Origin: CAVXFL01 sp963761015 | GTDB taxonomy: Bacteria > Pseudomonadota > Alphaproteobacteria > Acetobacterales > Acetobacteraceae | Length of the DNA stretch: 64,000 bases | NCBI GenBank assembly: GCA_963761015.1 | Contig: CAVXFL010000015.1 | Coordinates: 164,727-228,726 of the forward strand | Direction: 5' to 3' | Shown: one piece after another, positions 45,232 through 54,800 of the stretch | How the letters are laid out: every line of letters begins with the position of its first letter | Position numbering within the stretch: position 1 is the first letter of the stretch | Translations under genes and position numbers: made by a program | Notes under the pieces: model-generated | What the model saw: only the letters and a program-made list of their open reading frames with translations | Database searches by the model: none | Told to the model about the DNA's origin: nothing

Positions 45232-46884
45232 TTACGGATTCTCGGGAACGACCGGAGTCTTGTCGGTCCAGATGAGCAGGCGAATTTCGGGCACCGGCAG
45301 GTTGCGATCGCTGAACACCAGTTCCCGCTCCGCCGGTCCGAATTGTTGTTGAACCCCGCGCAGACAAATCGCGATATCCTGGCAATCGTCGGAATCCCGC
45401 GCGACCGCGACGAAGAATCCGGAGGTCTGCTTCGGCCTGTCGCCGGGTTCGTACCATAGCGAGGAGGTTTCGAGAAAGCGGCGCGCGATATGCCCAGACT
45501 TGTCGAACAGGACAGGGCGCACCCGCACCTTGCCGTCGCTGGCCAAGGTGATTGCGTTGGCGTTGGTCCCCCAGAACGCGCCGTAGCCGTAGCGCAGGCC
45601 ATGCGTTTCGAGGAATTCCGTCAGTTCCGGGACGCCGTTGGTCTTCATGACCGGGCGTGTGCGCAGCCACGCAGCCGGGTTGCTCAGTACGCCCGCGACC
45701 ACGAGCCCGACCGTGAACAGCGCGAACGCCCCCTTCCCCCAGCGCGATAGCCGGCCGGCCTCCAGCGCCAGCAGCAACAGCGCTGGCAGCATCATCGCGA
45801 GGGGCATGACAAACCGGCCAACGTTCACCTTCGGCGGGAAGCTGCCGGAGAGAAACGCGCAGACCGGAACGACACAGGCCAGGCCCGATGCGATGGCGAG
45901 AAACCGGACCGCCGGATTCCACCCCCGCCACGTCGTCCGCAATGCCCATACGGCGCACGCCGCGAGACATACCACGATCGCGGACACTACGAATGTGGCA
46001 GCCCGCGGCGGTCGTCCGTGGCCGATCGGGAACGGATCGAGGATCAGGCCAAGGCTTTCGGCAAGCGCGTCGCCATTGCGGACGAAGCCGGCCCAGTCCG
46101 TGAATCGAAGCTCCGCTTTCGGCAGGAAGGACAGCCAGCCGAACGCCTGAGTGTAGAGCAGGGCCAAGACCAACAGCGCTATGCCGGCACAGGCGCCGAA
46201 TGCCCCGCGATGTCCTCGGTCCCCGATCGCGCCAAGGCTCGCCGCGGCCAAAATCGGCAACGCGAAGGCCGGCGCGGCCCACGGATCGGACAGCACGGCG
46301 GCGGCCAGGCAAGCCGCGAGCGCGGCAAGGCCAAGCAGGCTTCGGCGGCGAATCCAGGCGAATGCGGCCAGCAGGGCAACCAGGCCATAGAGCATCGTGG
46401 CGTCGTGGCTGACCGGATGGCTCAGATAGCCGGCTCCGCCGAGCGCGTCCTGCCCGAGCAGCAACAAAACCGGAAGCACCAGAATCGCGGCGCGCCGGGA
46501 CATTTGCCAGGCGATGGCGCCGACCAGCATGACGTTGGCGCAGAAGATGAACCACCCCAGGCCGACGACAAGCGCGGGCTTCGATCCGGCAAGGGTCGCG
46601 AGCAGGGCCGTCGGTGGCAACAGCGTGAACAGCCAATTGTCCTGCGTGCTGCCCCAGGTCTGCACAAAGTGCAGGCCATGCCGCCGAATCCCACGCCAAA
46701 GCAGCGCGATGGCGGCAGTGTCGCTGTCCAGACCCCAGACGCCGAAATGATAATTCAGACTGGTCCACAGGCCAAACAGGCACGCCGCCAGCCAGACCAC
46801 GAACCCCAAGAACACGCGAGCCGGTACGAGTGAAAGGCCGCGTGCTCTCGGCTCCTTCCAGGCGGCCGAATCGGCTCTCGACAT
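45232..46884 (-). CDS. Polytopic membrane protein, GT-C-like
   Basis: A 550-residue membrane protein with about ten helices and a C-terminal soluble domain from about residue 420. An early loop has YHFGVWGLDSDTAAIALLW, an acidic loop placed as in GT-C glycosyltransferases. The soluble part includes ELTEFLETHGLRYGYGAFWG. It is probably an envelope sugar- or lipid-transfer enzyme, judging by topology only. It is convergent with the Uma2 gene. Confidence 0.55.
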   Translation of the reverse strand: MSRADSAAWKEPRARGLSLVPARVFLGFVVWLAACLFGLWTSLNYHFGVWGLDSDTAAIALLWRGIRRHGLHFVQTWGSTQDNWLFTLLPPTALLATLAGSKPALVVGLGWFIFCANVMLVGAIAWQMSRRAAILVLPVLLLLGQDALGGAGYLSHPVSHDATMLYGLVALLAAFAWIRRRSLLGLAALAACLAAAVLSDPWAAPAFALPILAAASLGAIGDRGHRGAFGACAGIALLVLALLYTQAFGWLSFLPKAELRFTDWAGFVRNGDALAESLGLILDPFPIGHGRPPRAATFVVSAIVVCLAACAVWALRTTWRGWNPAVRFLAIASGLACVVPVCAFLSGSFPPKVNVGRFVMPLAMMLPALLLLALEAGRLSRWGKGAFALFTVGLVVAGVLSNPAAWLRTRPVMKTNGVPELTEFLETHGLRYGYGAFWGTNANAITLASDGKVRVRPVLFDKSGHIARRFLETSSLWYEPGDRPKQTSGFFVAVARDSDDCQDIAICLRGVQQQFGPAERELVFSDRNLPVPEIRLLIWTDKTPVVPENP

Positions 46885-47340
46885 TCCGCGTTCGCGCTAC
46901 CCTGGCGTTCCGACTCGGCTTCCGGGCGAGGCCGTAAACCGTGCCCGCCGGCAATGCAATGGCGACGCGAGCAACCCGCAAGTCGGGCGGTAAGGCCATG
47001 GTTCGCGACAGATCATCTCCCGCCGACAACTCGATGTTTCATAGATAGAACTTTATCACGAATGTCGAGCTTGCCGCCGGCGCCGAATTATCCGGAACAG
47101 CCATGAGTAGCAGCGTGGCGGGATACGCCGCACGCGCCAGGCGTTCCAGTCGGCTCGCCTCGGACTCTGGCGGCACCGCCGTTGCAAATGCTCCGTACGG
47201 CTCCTAGTCTCGCTTCAACCGCGGCGAATGGGGCGTATATCCGGCAACCTCCTGACGGCGCTTACGGTCGCCGACCCCCTCGCGACAGAACGGCCCAGCG
47301 GCCAATGAAGCCGCGACGCGAGCAGGAAGGGAGAACGACC
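46885..47340. other. 456-bp intergenic region upstream of the ABC operon
   Basis: Divergent promoters for the membrane protein gene and the ABC importer must lie here. There is an A/T-rich patch near 47,035-47,060. A strong Shine-Dalgarno AAGGGAG lies seven bases before the binding-protein ATG. I see no ORF, RNA gene or clear operator. Confidence 0.5.
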
Positions 47341-48717
47341 ATGGGTGAGCTGACACGGCGCTCCGCGCTGCGGGCATCCTTGGGTGTGGCCGCCGCCGGG
47401 GTGCTTGCGCGGCCGTACGTCGCCAATGCGGCGGCCACGACCGCGACGGCGTGGTGGGCGCAAGGCTTCGTTCCCGAGGAAGACGCCGCGTTCCGCGCCA
47501 TGGTCGCGGAGTACCAGAAGGCCAGCGGCAACAAAATCGACTACAGCATCGTGCCATTTGCCGCGCTGCGGCAAAAGGAAGTCTCGGCCGTTACCAGCGG
47601 CGTCGTGCCGGACGTCATGGAAGTCGCCGATTTCTTTTTCGCCGTCCTCAATGCCTGGAAGGACAATCTGCTCGACGTGACCGATGTCGTCGAATTGCAG
47701 AAATCGGCATACAGTCCGACGGCGCTGCTGTGCAATTACTATTACAACCAGCCGGCGAGGAAGCGCAGCTATTACGGCGTGCCGATGAAGGGCCTGCCGG
47801 TGCCGTTCCACGTCTGGAAATCCCTGGTCGAAAAGGGCGGGGCCAAGATTTCCGACATTCCGAAAACCTGGAGCGCGTTCCTCGAATTTTTTAAGCCGGT
47901 GCAGCACAAGCTGCGCGATTCGGGGATGCGCAACATCTACGCGTACGGCTATCAGTTGACGACGAACGGCGTCGATCCCGAGATCCTGTTTTACCAGTGG
48001 CTGATCGCGTACGGCGGCAAGGATTTTGCCACCCCCGACGGCCAGATCCATACCAAGGACCCGAACGTGCGCGAGGCGGCGGTCAAGGCGCTGACCAACC
48101 TGACCTCCGCCTACAAGCAGGGCTATGTCCCGTCCGGCGTCATCAACTGGAACGACGCCGACGACAACAACGCGTTCCACTCAAAACTCGTCGTGATGGA
48201 TTTCGACGGATCGCTGTCGACCGAACTCGCGCTGTTCCACGACAAGGCGGAATACAACGATATTCTCACCCTGGGTCTGCCGCTCGACGACCGGGGCAAG
48301 GAGATCCCGGCCTATATCGGCTATTTCGGCCCGGTGATCCCGAAGGCGGCCAAGAACGCGGCGGTGGCCAAGGAATTCCTGACATACGCCATCCAGCCGA
48401 AAGTGCTCAACGCGTATCTGAAGGGCGGCCTCGGGCGCTGGATGATTCCGATGCCGTCAGTGGCGAAGAACGACCCTTTCTGGATCAATTCCAAGGACGA
48501 ACACATCTCCACCTACACCAAGCTCGCGCTGTTCCACCCGACGGTGCCGTCCTACGTGGCGTACAACCCGGCGATCGCGCAGTGCGGCGCCGAGCACGTG
48601 CTCGAACACGCCGGGTTCGACGTCATGAAAAACGGCATGACGCCCGCGGCGGCCATCGACAAGGCGTTCAGACGGATCGAGACGATCGCCGCCAGATATC
48701 CGATCGTGCAGAGTTGA
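47341..48717 (+). CDS. ABC importer solute-binding protein (family 1, Tat signal)
   Basis: A 458-residue extracellular solute-binding protein. The N-terminus TRRSALRASLGVAAAGVLA is a twin-arginine signal, so it is probably exported folded. The mature part (WAQGFVPEEDAAFRAMVAEY, DVMEVADFFFAVLNAW, KGLPVPFHVW) fits sugar or polyol binding proteins. Two permease genes follow with 10 and 3 bp gaps. No ATPase gene is in the cluster. Confidence 0.88.
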   Translation: MGELTRRSALRASLGVAAAGVLARPYVANAAATTATAWWAQGFVPEEDAAFRAMVAEYQKASGNKIDYSIVPFAALRQKEVSAVTSGVVPDVMEVADFFFAVLNAWKDNLLDVTDVVELQKSAYSPTALLCNYYYNQPARKRSYYGVPMKGLPVPFHVWKSLVEKGGAKISDIPKTWSAFLEFFKPVQHKLRDSGMRNIYAYGYQLTTNGVDPEILFYQWLIAYGGKDFATPDGQIHTKDPNVREAAVKALTNLTSAYKQGYVPSGVINWNDADDNNAFHSKLVVMDFDGSLSTELALFHDKAEYNDILTLGLPLDDRGKEIPAYIGYFGPVIPKAAKNAAVAKEFLTYAIQPKVLNAYLKGGLGRWMIPMPSVAKNDPFWINSKDEHISTYTKLALFHPTVPSYVAYNPAIAQCGAEHVLEHAGFDVMKNGMTPAAAIDKAFRRIETIAARYPIVQS

Positions 48718-48727
48718 GAGCCGAGCG

Positions 48728-49642
48728 ATGTCCAGCGCATCCGCCCTCGATATCGGCCGCCCGGCGCTCGGGCGGCGCACGCTGTGGCGTCCATGGGCCG
48801 GCAGCCTCAAGGGTTCGGACCATGCGTGGGCGGTAGCCTTTGTCGTCCCCTACGTCGCCGTGTTTCTGCTGTTCGTGGCCTATCCGGTCGCCTACGGGCT
48901 GTGGATGGGCCACAACCCGGCGCTTTACGGCCAGTTGTTCGCTGACCCGATCTATCTCAGCACGGTCGTCAACACGCTGCTCTATCTCGCGATCGGCGTG
49001 AACGTGAAAATGTTTTGCGCCCTGCTGCTGTCCGGCTTCTTCGTGCGGCGCGGGTGGTACGTGAAGGCGCTGCTGCTGGTGTTCGTGTTGCCCTGGGCGG
49101 TGCCGGCGCTGCCGACCTTCATCTCCGTTCACTGGATGCTGGACGGGCAATGGGGTCTGCTGAACAACATTCTGTGGAATTTCTTCCATATCAATGGTCC
49201 GGGCTGGCTCGATTTGCGCTGGCTCGCCCTCGGCTCGGTCATCACGTCCTATATCTGGAAATGGATGCCGTTCTGGACGGTGATCCTGATCGCCGGACGG
49301 ATGGCGATACCGCACGAGCTTTACGAGGCAGCGGCGGTCGATGGCGCGACGGGGCTGCGGCGGTTCACAAATATCACCTTCCCGCTGCTCGCGAACCTCT
49401 ATCTCATCTGCACGCTGCTTTCGACCATCTGGACGCTCGGCGACTTCGCGACGGCGTATTTCATCACGAACGGCGGGCCGGGAGACACGACGCATGTTCT
49501 TGCCACCCTCGGCATCCGCTACGCCTTCGATCTTTCCAATCCCTCTCTCGGGGTTGCCGCGATGATCTCGGCCCTGCCGCTGTTGATCCCGATGGTGATC
49601 GTCTTGATGCGCAGGCTGCGCGCCTCCGACGTGGATCTCTGA
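48728..49642 (+). CDS. ABC importer permease (MalF-like)
   Basis: A 304-residue permease with six predicted helices. The EAA loop that contacts the ATPase reads EAAAVDGATGLRRFTNITFP. It forms the membrane channel with the next permease and is coupled to the binding protein upstream. Confidence 0.92.
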   Translation: MSSASALDIGRPALGRRTLWRPWAGSLKGSDHAWAVAFVVPYVAVFLLFVAYPVAYGLWMGHNPALYGQLFADPIYLSTVVNTLLYLAIGVNVKMFCALLLSGFFVRRGWYVKALLLVFVLPWAVPALPTFISVHWMLDGQWGLLNNILWNFFHINGPGWLDLRWLALGSVITSYIWKWMPFWTVILIAGRMAIPHELYEAAAVDGATGLRRFTNITFPLLANLYLICTLLSTIWTLGDFATAYFITNGGPGDTTHVLATLGIRYAFDLSNPSLGVAAMISALPLLIPMVIVLMRRLRASDVDL

Positions 49643-49645
49643 ACC

Positions 49646-50548
49646 ATGAGCGCGGTCACGATCGGCACAACCACGGGACCCGCCACGGGCCTTGCGGCCC
49701 GCGCGGCGCGGCACCGGCGCTATTGGAGTGGCGCAGGCGCGATACTGCTCGGAATTGTGCTGACCATCTGGTCGGTGCTGCCGATCTACAACATGCTGAT
49801 GGTCTCGTTCGAGCCGCATCACGATGTGTTCACGAGCAATGTCTGGCCGCCGCACCCCTCGGCGCAAAGCTATTGGATCGTTCTCACCGAGGGCTATTGG
49901 TACCTGAAAAACTTCTGGCACCAGTTCGGCAACAGCGTCCTGCTCGGCACGATGACGGTGGTCTTCACGCTCGCCATCGCCTCCCTTGCCAGCTTCGCGA
50001 TCGGGCGGCTGCGGTTCCGCCATGGCTGGATCGTGATCAACGCGGCGCTGCTGACCTATCTGATTCCCTCGACCTTTCTCGCCATCCCCTATTGCCGGCT
50101 GATGCAGGGCTATGGGCTGCAAAACAATCTGGCGGCCGTGATCGCCGCGTTGGTCGCCTTCGCAACTCCCTACGCGATCTTCATCTTCCAGCAGTACGGA
50201 CGGAGCATCCCGCGCGAGCTTGACGACGCGGCGCGGATCGACGGCGCGTCGCCGGTTCAGATCTACTTTCGCATTTACCTGCCGCTGATGGCCCCGGCGC
50301 TGGTCGCGGTCGGCACGTTCGCGCTGCTGCTCGCCTGGAACGAGTTTCTGTACCAGTTCCTGCTGTTGTCGTCGACGAAGAGCATGACCGTGCCGGTGGC
50401 GATCGTGCAATTCCTCAACAGTGACGAGGCGCCCTGGAACTACATGATGGCGACCGCGGTGATCTACGCCCTGCCGCCGGTCGCCATCTACTACGCCTTC
50501 CGCCGCTTCATGGCGGCGGGCCTCACCATGGGCGGCGTCAAGGGCTGA
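49646..50548 (+). CDS. ABC importer permease (MalG-like)
   Basis: A 300-residue permease with six helices and the EAA loop DDAARIDGASPVQIYFRIYL. It starts 3 bp after the first permease. The operon ends here; the ATP-binding subunit must be supplied from another locus, as happens for some CUT1 importers sharing a common ATPase. Confidence 0.92.
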   Translation: MSAVTIGTTTGPATGLAARAARHRRYWSGAGAILLGIVLTIWSVLPIYNMLMVSFEPHHDVFTSNVWPPHPSAQSYWIVLTEGYWYLKNFWHQFGNSVLLGTMTVVFTLAIASLASFAIGRLRFRHGWIVINAALLTYLIPSTFLAIPYCRLMQGYGLQNNLAAVIAALVAFATPYAIFIFQQYGRSIPRELDDAARIDGASPVQIYFRIYLPLMAPALVAVGTFALLLAWNEFLYQFLLLSSTKSMTVPVAIVQFLNSDEAPWNYMMATAVIYALPPVAIYYAFRRFMAAGLTMGGVKG

Positions 50549-50558
50549 CACCCACCCC

Positions 50559-50978
50559 CTAGCCCGGTACCTCGACCACCACGTACTGCTCCTCAACCGT
50601 TACCGGAAAGGTCTCGGCCACGAAGGGGCCTTTGACCAGTTCGGCGCCGGGTTCCACCTCGACGTCGAAATGCATCGCGCGGATGCGGGCCGGGTCGCAG
50701 AAGGACTGGCCGGTGCGGACGTCGAACTCCCAACCGTGCCAGGGGCAGCGCAGCACCTCGCCGGGGCGGGAATAGCGGTAATGGCCGGGCTCGGGGGATT
50801 CCACCAGGCCGATCAGCTTGCCCTCGCACAAACTGCCGCCCTGGTGCGGGCAGCGGTTCAGCAGGCCGAAATACGCGCCGCCGATGTTGAACACGGCGAT
50901 GTCGCGCCCGTTCACGCGCACCAGCTTGCGCCCGCCCGGCGGAATGTCGCGGGCGGGCGCGACCACGTGCTTGCTCAT
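50559..50978 (-). CDS. Rieske [2Fe-2S] protein
   Basis: A 139-residue stand-alone Rieske ferredoxin. The cluster ligands are in NRCPHQGG (Cys, His) and LRCPWHGWEF (Cys, His). It lies next to two amidohydrolase genes on the same strand with a 1-bp gap, so it is probably co-expressed as an electron donor or regulatory subunit of that system. No oxygenase large subunit is nearby. Confidence 0.9.
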   Translation of the reverse strand: MSKHVVAPARDIPPGGRKLVRVNGRDIAVFNIGGAYFGLLNRCPHQGGSLCEGKLIGLVESPEPGHYRYSRPGEVLRCPWHGWEFDVRTGQSFCDPARIRAMHFDVEVEPGAELVKGPFVAETFPVTVEEQYVVVEVPG

Positions 50979-52085
50979 TCAGGCGACGCCGTAAACCGCG
51001 CGGGCATTGTCCAGGAACAGGCCCGCGCGCTGGTCCGCGTCCATGCGCAGCGGGAAGGCGCGCGCCGGATCGTCGAAATCCCAGTGCGGATAGTCGGTCG
51101 CGAACAAGAGGCGGTCCCAGCCGATCCAGTCGATCACGTCGCGCAGATGCCGCCGCGGCTCCGGTTCCTCCACCGGCTGCGTCGTCACCCAGACATGCTC
51201 GCGGATATACTCGGACGGCAGGCGCTTCAAATGCGGGGTTTCGTCGCGCAGCGTCTTCCAGTGCTTGTCCAGCCGCCACATCAGCGCGGCGAGCCAGGCG
51301 AAACCGGATTCGATCAGCACGACGCGCAAGGACGGAAACCGCTCGAACACGCCCTCGATCACCATGCTGGTGAGCAGCGCCTGCGTGCATTGCGCGTGGC
51401 CGACCATTTCCTCGATGTAGTAGGACGGCCAGCCGCCGCCGGTCAGCGGGTCGCCGCCATAGCCGAAGGCGTGAATGCCGACGGCGAGGTTGGCGCGCTC
51501 GGCCGCCGCGTAGATCGGCCAGTAGCGCCGCTGGCCGAGCGGCTCGGCGCTGCGGCTGAGCAGCAGCACCTGCGCGAAATCGGGGTGGCCGGCCCAGCGC
51601 TCGATCTCCGCCACCGAGGCCGCGGCGTCCTCGTACGGCACCACCACCGACGCTTTCAGGCGGGGCTCCTGACTGGTCCAGTCCGCCACCTGCCAGTCGT
51701 TGATGGCGCGGCAGAGCGCGGCGCCGAAGTCGAGGTTCTGCAGCCCCTGGCCGGTGCGCAGCGGGTTCAGGATCCCCAGGGCGACGTTGTTCGGGTCGAG
51801 ATGCTGGGCGCGCATGAAGTCCAGGTCGCTGCCCGGCTTGCCACCGTCCGGCGGATAGGCGTCCCGGCGCGCGGCGTCCGGCTGGCCCTTGGGATAGGCG
51901 GGGCCGTTGAGGTAGCCCTGGCGCTGCCGCTTGCCGTAGATCTCCAGGTGCCGCTGCCAGCGCGGCTCCAGGAACCGAAACAGCGCCTGGTCCTTCGGGT
52001 AGGGGTGGATGTCGCAATCGGCGATGGCCGGCTTGCTCATCGCTTCGGCGCTCGGGGTCGGGCGGGCGCGAAGGTCGACGTTCAT
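50979..52085 (-). CDS. Amidohydrolase 2 family protein
   Basis: A 368-residue ACMSD/amidohydrolase-2 enzyme. ADCDIHPYP is the N-terminal metal motif (Asp instead of the first His). Further on are VGIHAFGYGG with a ligand His and LLFATDYPHWDFDDP with the conserved Asp. It acts as a hydrolase or decarboxylase on a cyclic or aromatic acid. Its ATG overlaps the stop of the paralogue upstream (ATGA), and the Rieske gene follows. Confidence 0.87.
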   Translation of the reverse strand: MNVDLRARPTPSAEAMSKPAIADCDIHPYPKDQALFRFLEPRWQRHLEIYGKRQRQGYLNGPAYPKGQPDAARRDAYPPDGGKPGSDLDFMRAQHLDPNNVALGILNPLRTGQGLQNLDFGAALCRAINDWQVADWTSQEPRLKASVVVPYEDAAASVAEIERWAGHPDFAQVLLLSRSAEPLGQRRYWPIYAAAERANLAVGIHAFGYGGDPLTGGGWPSYYIEEMVGHAQCTQALLTSMVIEGVFERFPSLRVVLIESGFAWLAALMWRLDKHWKTLRDETPHLKRLPSEYIREHVWVTTQPVEEPEPRRHLRDVIDWIGWDRLLFATDYPHWDFDDPARAFPLRMDADQRAGLFLDNARAVYGVA

Positions 52086-53151
52086 GGAACGGTCTCCATC
52101 AGGCGCGGATAGGTCTCGCGCGGATTGTCGAGCATGATCCTGCGGCGCAGTTCGGGCGGCAAGCCGTCCGGCAGGGCGGCGGCGCCCTCGAACTGCCAGT
52201 GCGGATAGTCGGTCGAAAACAGCAGCAGCCGATCCGAGCCCATGTGCTCCATCAGCCGCTCGAACTGCTGGGGCTCCGGTGGCGCGTCGACCGGCTGCAA
52301 GGAGAACCGCACGTGGTCCTTCACGATTTCGGCCGGGCGCGCGGTCCACCCAGGGTATCTCCGTGCGCAGCCCGTGCCAGTATTTGGTCAGGCGCCAGAG
52401 ATAGGCGGGCAGCCAGGTGAAGCCGGATTCCAGCAGCACCACCGTGAGATTGGCGAATTTGCTGAACACGCCCTCGCAGATCAGGCTGGTGAGCTGGGTC
52501 TGGAAGGCCGGCGCCTGCGCGACATAGTCCTCGGTGAAGTAGGAGGGCCAGCCCACGGGGGTGACCGGGTGGCGGTAGCCGCTGCCGGCGTGGATGCCGA
52601 CCGGCAGGCCGTGCCGTTCGGCCGCGGCGTAGATCGGCCAGTACTGGCGCCGGCCCAGCGGCAGCTCGCCCATGACCAGCAGCAGCACCTGCACGAAGCG
52701 CGGATCGCCGGCCCGGCGCTCGATTTCCTCCACCGCCAGTTCCGGGTTCTGCACCGGCACCACGATGGAGGCGCGCAGGCGCGGCTCGCGGTCGAGCCAT
52801 TCGCGGGCGATCCAGTCGTTCAGCGCGCGGGCGAAGGCGGCGGCCATGTCCTCGCTGAACAGCAGCTGCACGCCGTAGAGGCAGTTGCAGATGGCGATGG
52901 ACGTGCCGAACCCGTCCAGTGCCTCGGCGCGCAGGCGGTCGAGGTCGGCGCCCGCCTTGCCATCCGCTGGGCGCCAATCCGGGCGGGCGGTGAGCGGGGC
53001 GTTCAGGGGATAGGAGATGGAATCGAGTTCATGCACGCCGCGCTGCACCACGGCGTCGCGCCAGGTACTCGGGCAGGTAGGGCAGCAGCGCCGCGAGCCC
53101 GGGCACCGCCGGGTGAACGTCGCAGTCGATCGCGCCCGCTGTTTCCGCCAT
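52082..53151 (-). CDS. Amidohydrolase 2 family protein, paralogue (two frameshifts)
   Basis: A close relative of the downstream gene: MAETAGAIDCDVHPAVPG at the start, VGIHAGSGYRHP in the middle and LLLFSTDYPHWQFEG near the end. It is split near 53,060 and near 52,335; the net excess is two bases. Length after repair (about 355 residues) and motifs match the paralogue. The pair looks like a tandem duplication that has diverged, perhaps forming a heteromer. Confidence 0.83.
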
Positions 53152-53346
53152 TCCGATGAACGCCCTCTCCAGCGACAATATATCGTTCCAGCGGCGCGCC
53201 CTCGCAAGCAGCCGCGCGGCGCGGTTGCCTTCGCCGCGCTAGCGGCCGACTTTGCGTTCCGTGTCGGCCGCCATGCGTAGGAGACGAGCGTTGCCCCTGG
53301 TTCGCGAAACCAAGTCCCATCGGGACCGTGGAAGCAATCGAGGAAA

Positions 53347-53520
53347 ATGCCATGGCCTGTCCTGCTGGAAGCGCAGCAGAGCAGGAACGGCGTGGTTCCC
53401 GCGGGCGCCCGTGGCGTGGTCGATGACGGCAAGCCGGACGGCAGCGCCTATCTGGTCGAGTTCAGCAAGCCGCTTCCGTGCGTCATTCAGGTGCCCGGAG
53501 CGGCGCTGCGCCTTGGATGA
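53347..53520 (+). CDS. Small protein upstream of MFS gene, DUF4926-like (weak)
   Basis: 57 residues, MPWPVLLEAQQSRNGVVPAG, then ARGVVDDGK and AYLVEFSKPLP, an SH3-like beta pattern reminiscent of DUF4926 proteins. GAGG lies just before the ATG. The stop overlaps the MFS start (ATGA), which supports it being translated. The assignment to DUF4926 is a guess from the VVPAGARGVV...AYLVEF pattern. Confidence 0.45.
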   Translation: MPWPVLLEAQQSRNGVVPAGARGVVDDGKPDGSAYLVEFSKPLPCVIQVPGAALRLG

Positions 53521-54762
53521 GCCGGATTTTCGATGCCGAAAACGCCCACTTGGAAGCTAGCCGCCCGCGATTGCTGATCGTCGCGGCGATCGGGCTCGGG
53601 CAGATCCTGGCCTGGGGCTGTTCGTATTACCTGATCGCGGTGGCCGCGACGCCCATCGCGGCCGACACCGGCTGGGCGCCGGCCTGGGTTGTCGGCGGCC
53701 TCTCGCTCGGGCTTCTGGTTTCCGGCCTGATCGCGCCGCGCGTCGGGCGGCTCATCGAGCGCCATGGCGGGCGGCCCGTGCTCGCCACCAGCGCCGTGCT
53801 GCTCGCCGCCGGGCTGGTCCTGGCCGGGCTCGCGCCCAATCTCGCGGTATTCATGACCGGCTGGGTCGTCATCGGCGCCGGCATGGGATGCGGCCTCTAC
53901 GACCCGGCGTTCTCCGCGCTCGGCCGGCTCTACGGCGAGGGCGCGCGCGGCGCCATCACCCAGGTGACCTTGTTCGGCGGGTTCTCCAGCACCGTGTGCT
54001 GGCCGCTCAGCGCCTTCCTGGTCGCGCACGTCGGCTGGCGCGGCACCTGCCTCGTGTATGCCGCGATCATGCTGGCGCTCGTGCTGCCGCTCTATCTGCT
54101 TTGCCTGCCGCGCGAGCCGCGCAGCCAATCCGCCCGACCCGGCGCGGCCGGCGCCCATCGCCCCGGCCAGTTGCGCCCCGGCCAGTTCGTGCCGTTCCTG
54201 CTGCTGGCGGCCGGACTGACGCTCGCCTACGCCATCATGACGGTCATCGCCGTGGAGTTGCTCGCGTTGCTGCAGGCGTTCGGCCTGACGCTCGCCGCGG
54301 CCGTCGGCCTCGGGACGCTGCTCGGCCCCAGCCAGGTCGGCGCGCGCGTGCTGGAAATGGCGCTCGGGCGGAAGACCCATCCGATCTGGAGCATGCTGGC
54401 CTCCACCGTGCTGGTGGCGATCGGCCTCGCCTTGCTGGCGGTCGACCCCGCCGTGGCGGCGGCCGGCATCGTGCTCTACGGCGCTGGCAGCGGCATCCGC
54501 TCGATCGTGCGCGGCACGGTGCCGCTGGCGCTGTTCGGCGCCGAGGGTTACGCCGTCCTCATGGGCCGGCTCGGGCTTGCCGACCCTGCTCGCGCAGGCG
54601 GTCTCGCCCTCGATCGGCGCCATCTTGCTGGGCCGGTTCGGGGCGCACACGACACTCGCCATCCTCTGCGCCGCGGCGGTCGCGAATATCGCGCTGGTTC
54701 TGCCGCTATTGGCGATTGGGCTCGGGCGGGCCGCAACCGCGGGCTTCCGCAAGGGGGCGTGA
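53517..54762 (+). CDS. MFS transporter (one frameshift)
   Basis: About 414 residues with twelve helices after repair. Motifs: APRVGRLIERHGGRPVLATS in loop 2-3 and GRLYGEGARGAIT in the middle. An extra base near 54,575 breaks the frame; reading resumes as LPTLLAQAVSPSIGAILLG. It is coupled to the small ORF upstream by ATGA. The substrate is unknown. The apparent in-frame continuation into the methyltransferase is an artefact of that shift. Confidence 0.85.
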
Positions 54763-54800
54763 TCGTGCAGCCTCCGGCCGGTCGTTCTACGGAGCAAGCC

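Noticed and set aside
48668..50596. Long minus-strand open frame opposite the ABC permeases
   Set aside because: Composition is Arg/Gly/Asp-rich shadow sequence; the plus-strand permeases have clear motifs and tight spacing.
50979..53432. Single 817-codon frame that would fuse the two amidohydrolases
   Set aside because: The first paralogue's true end is in another frame and its stop overlaps the ATG of the second. The fusion arises only from base slips.
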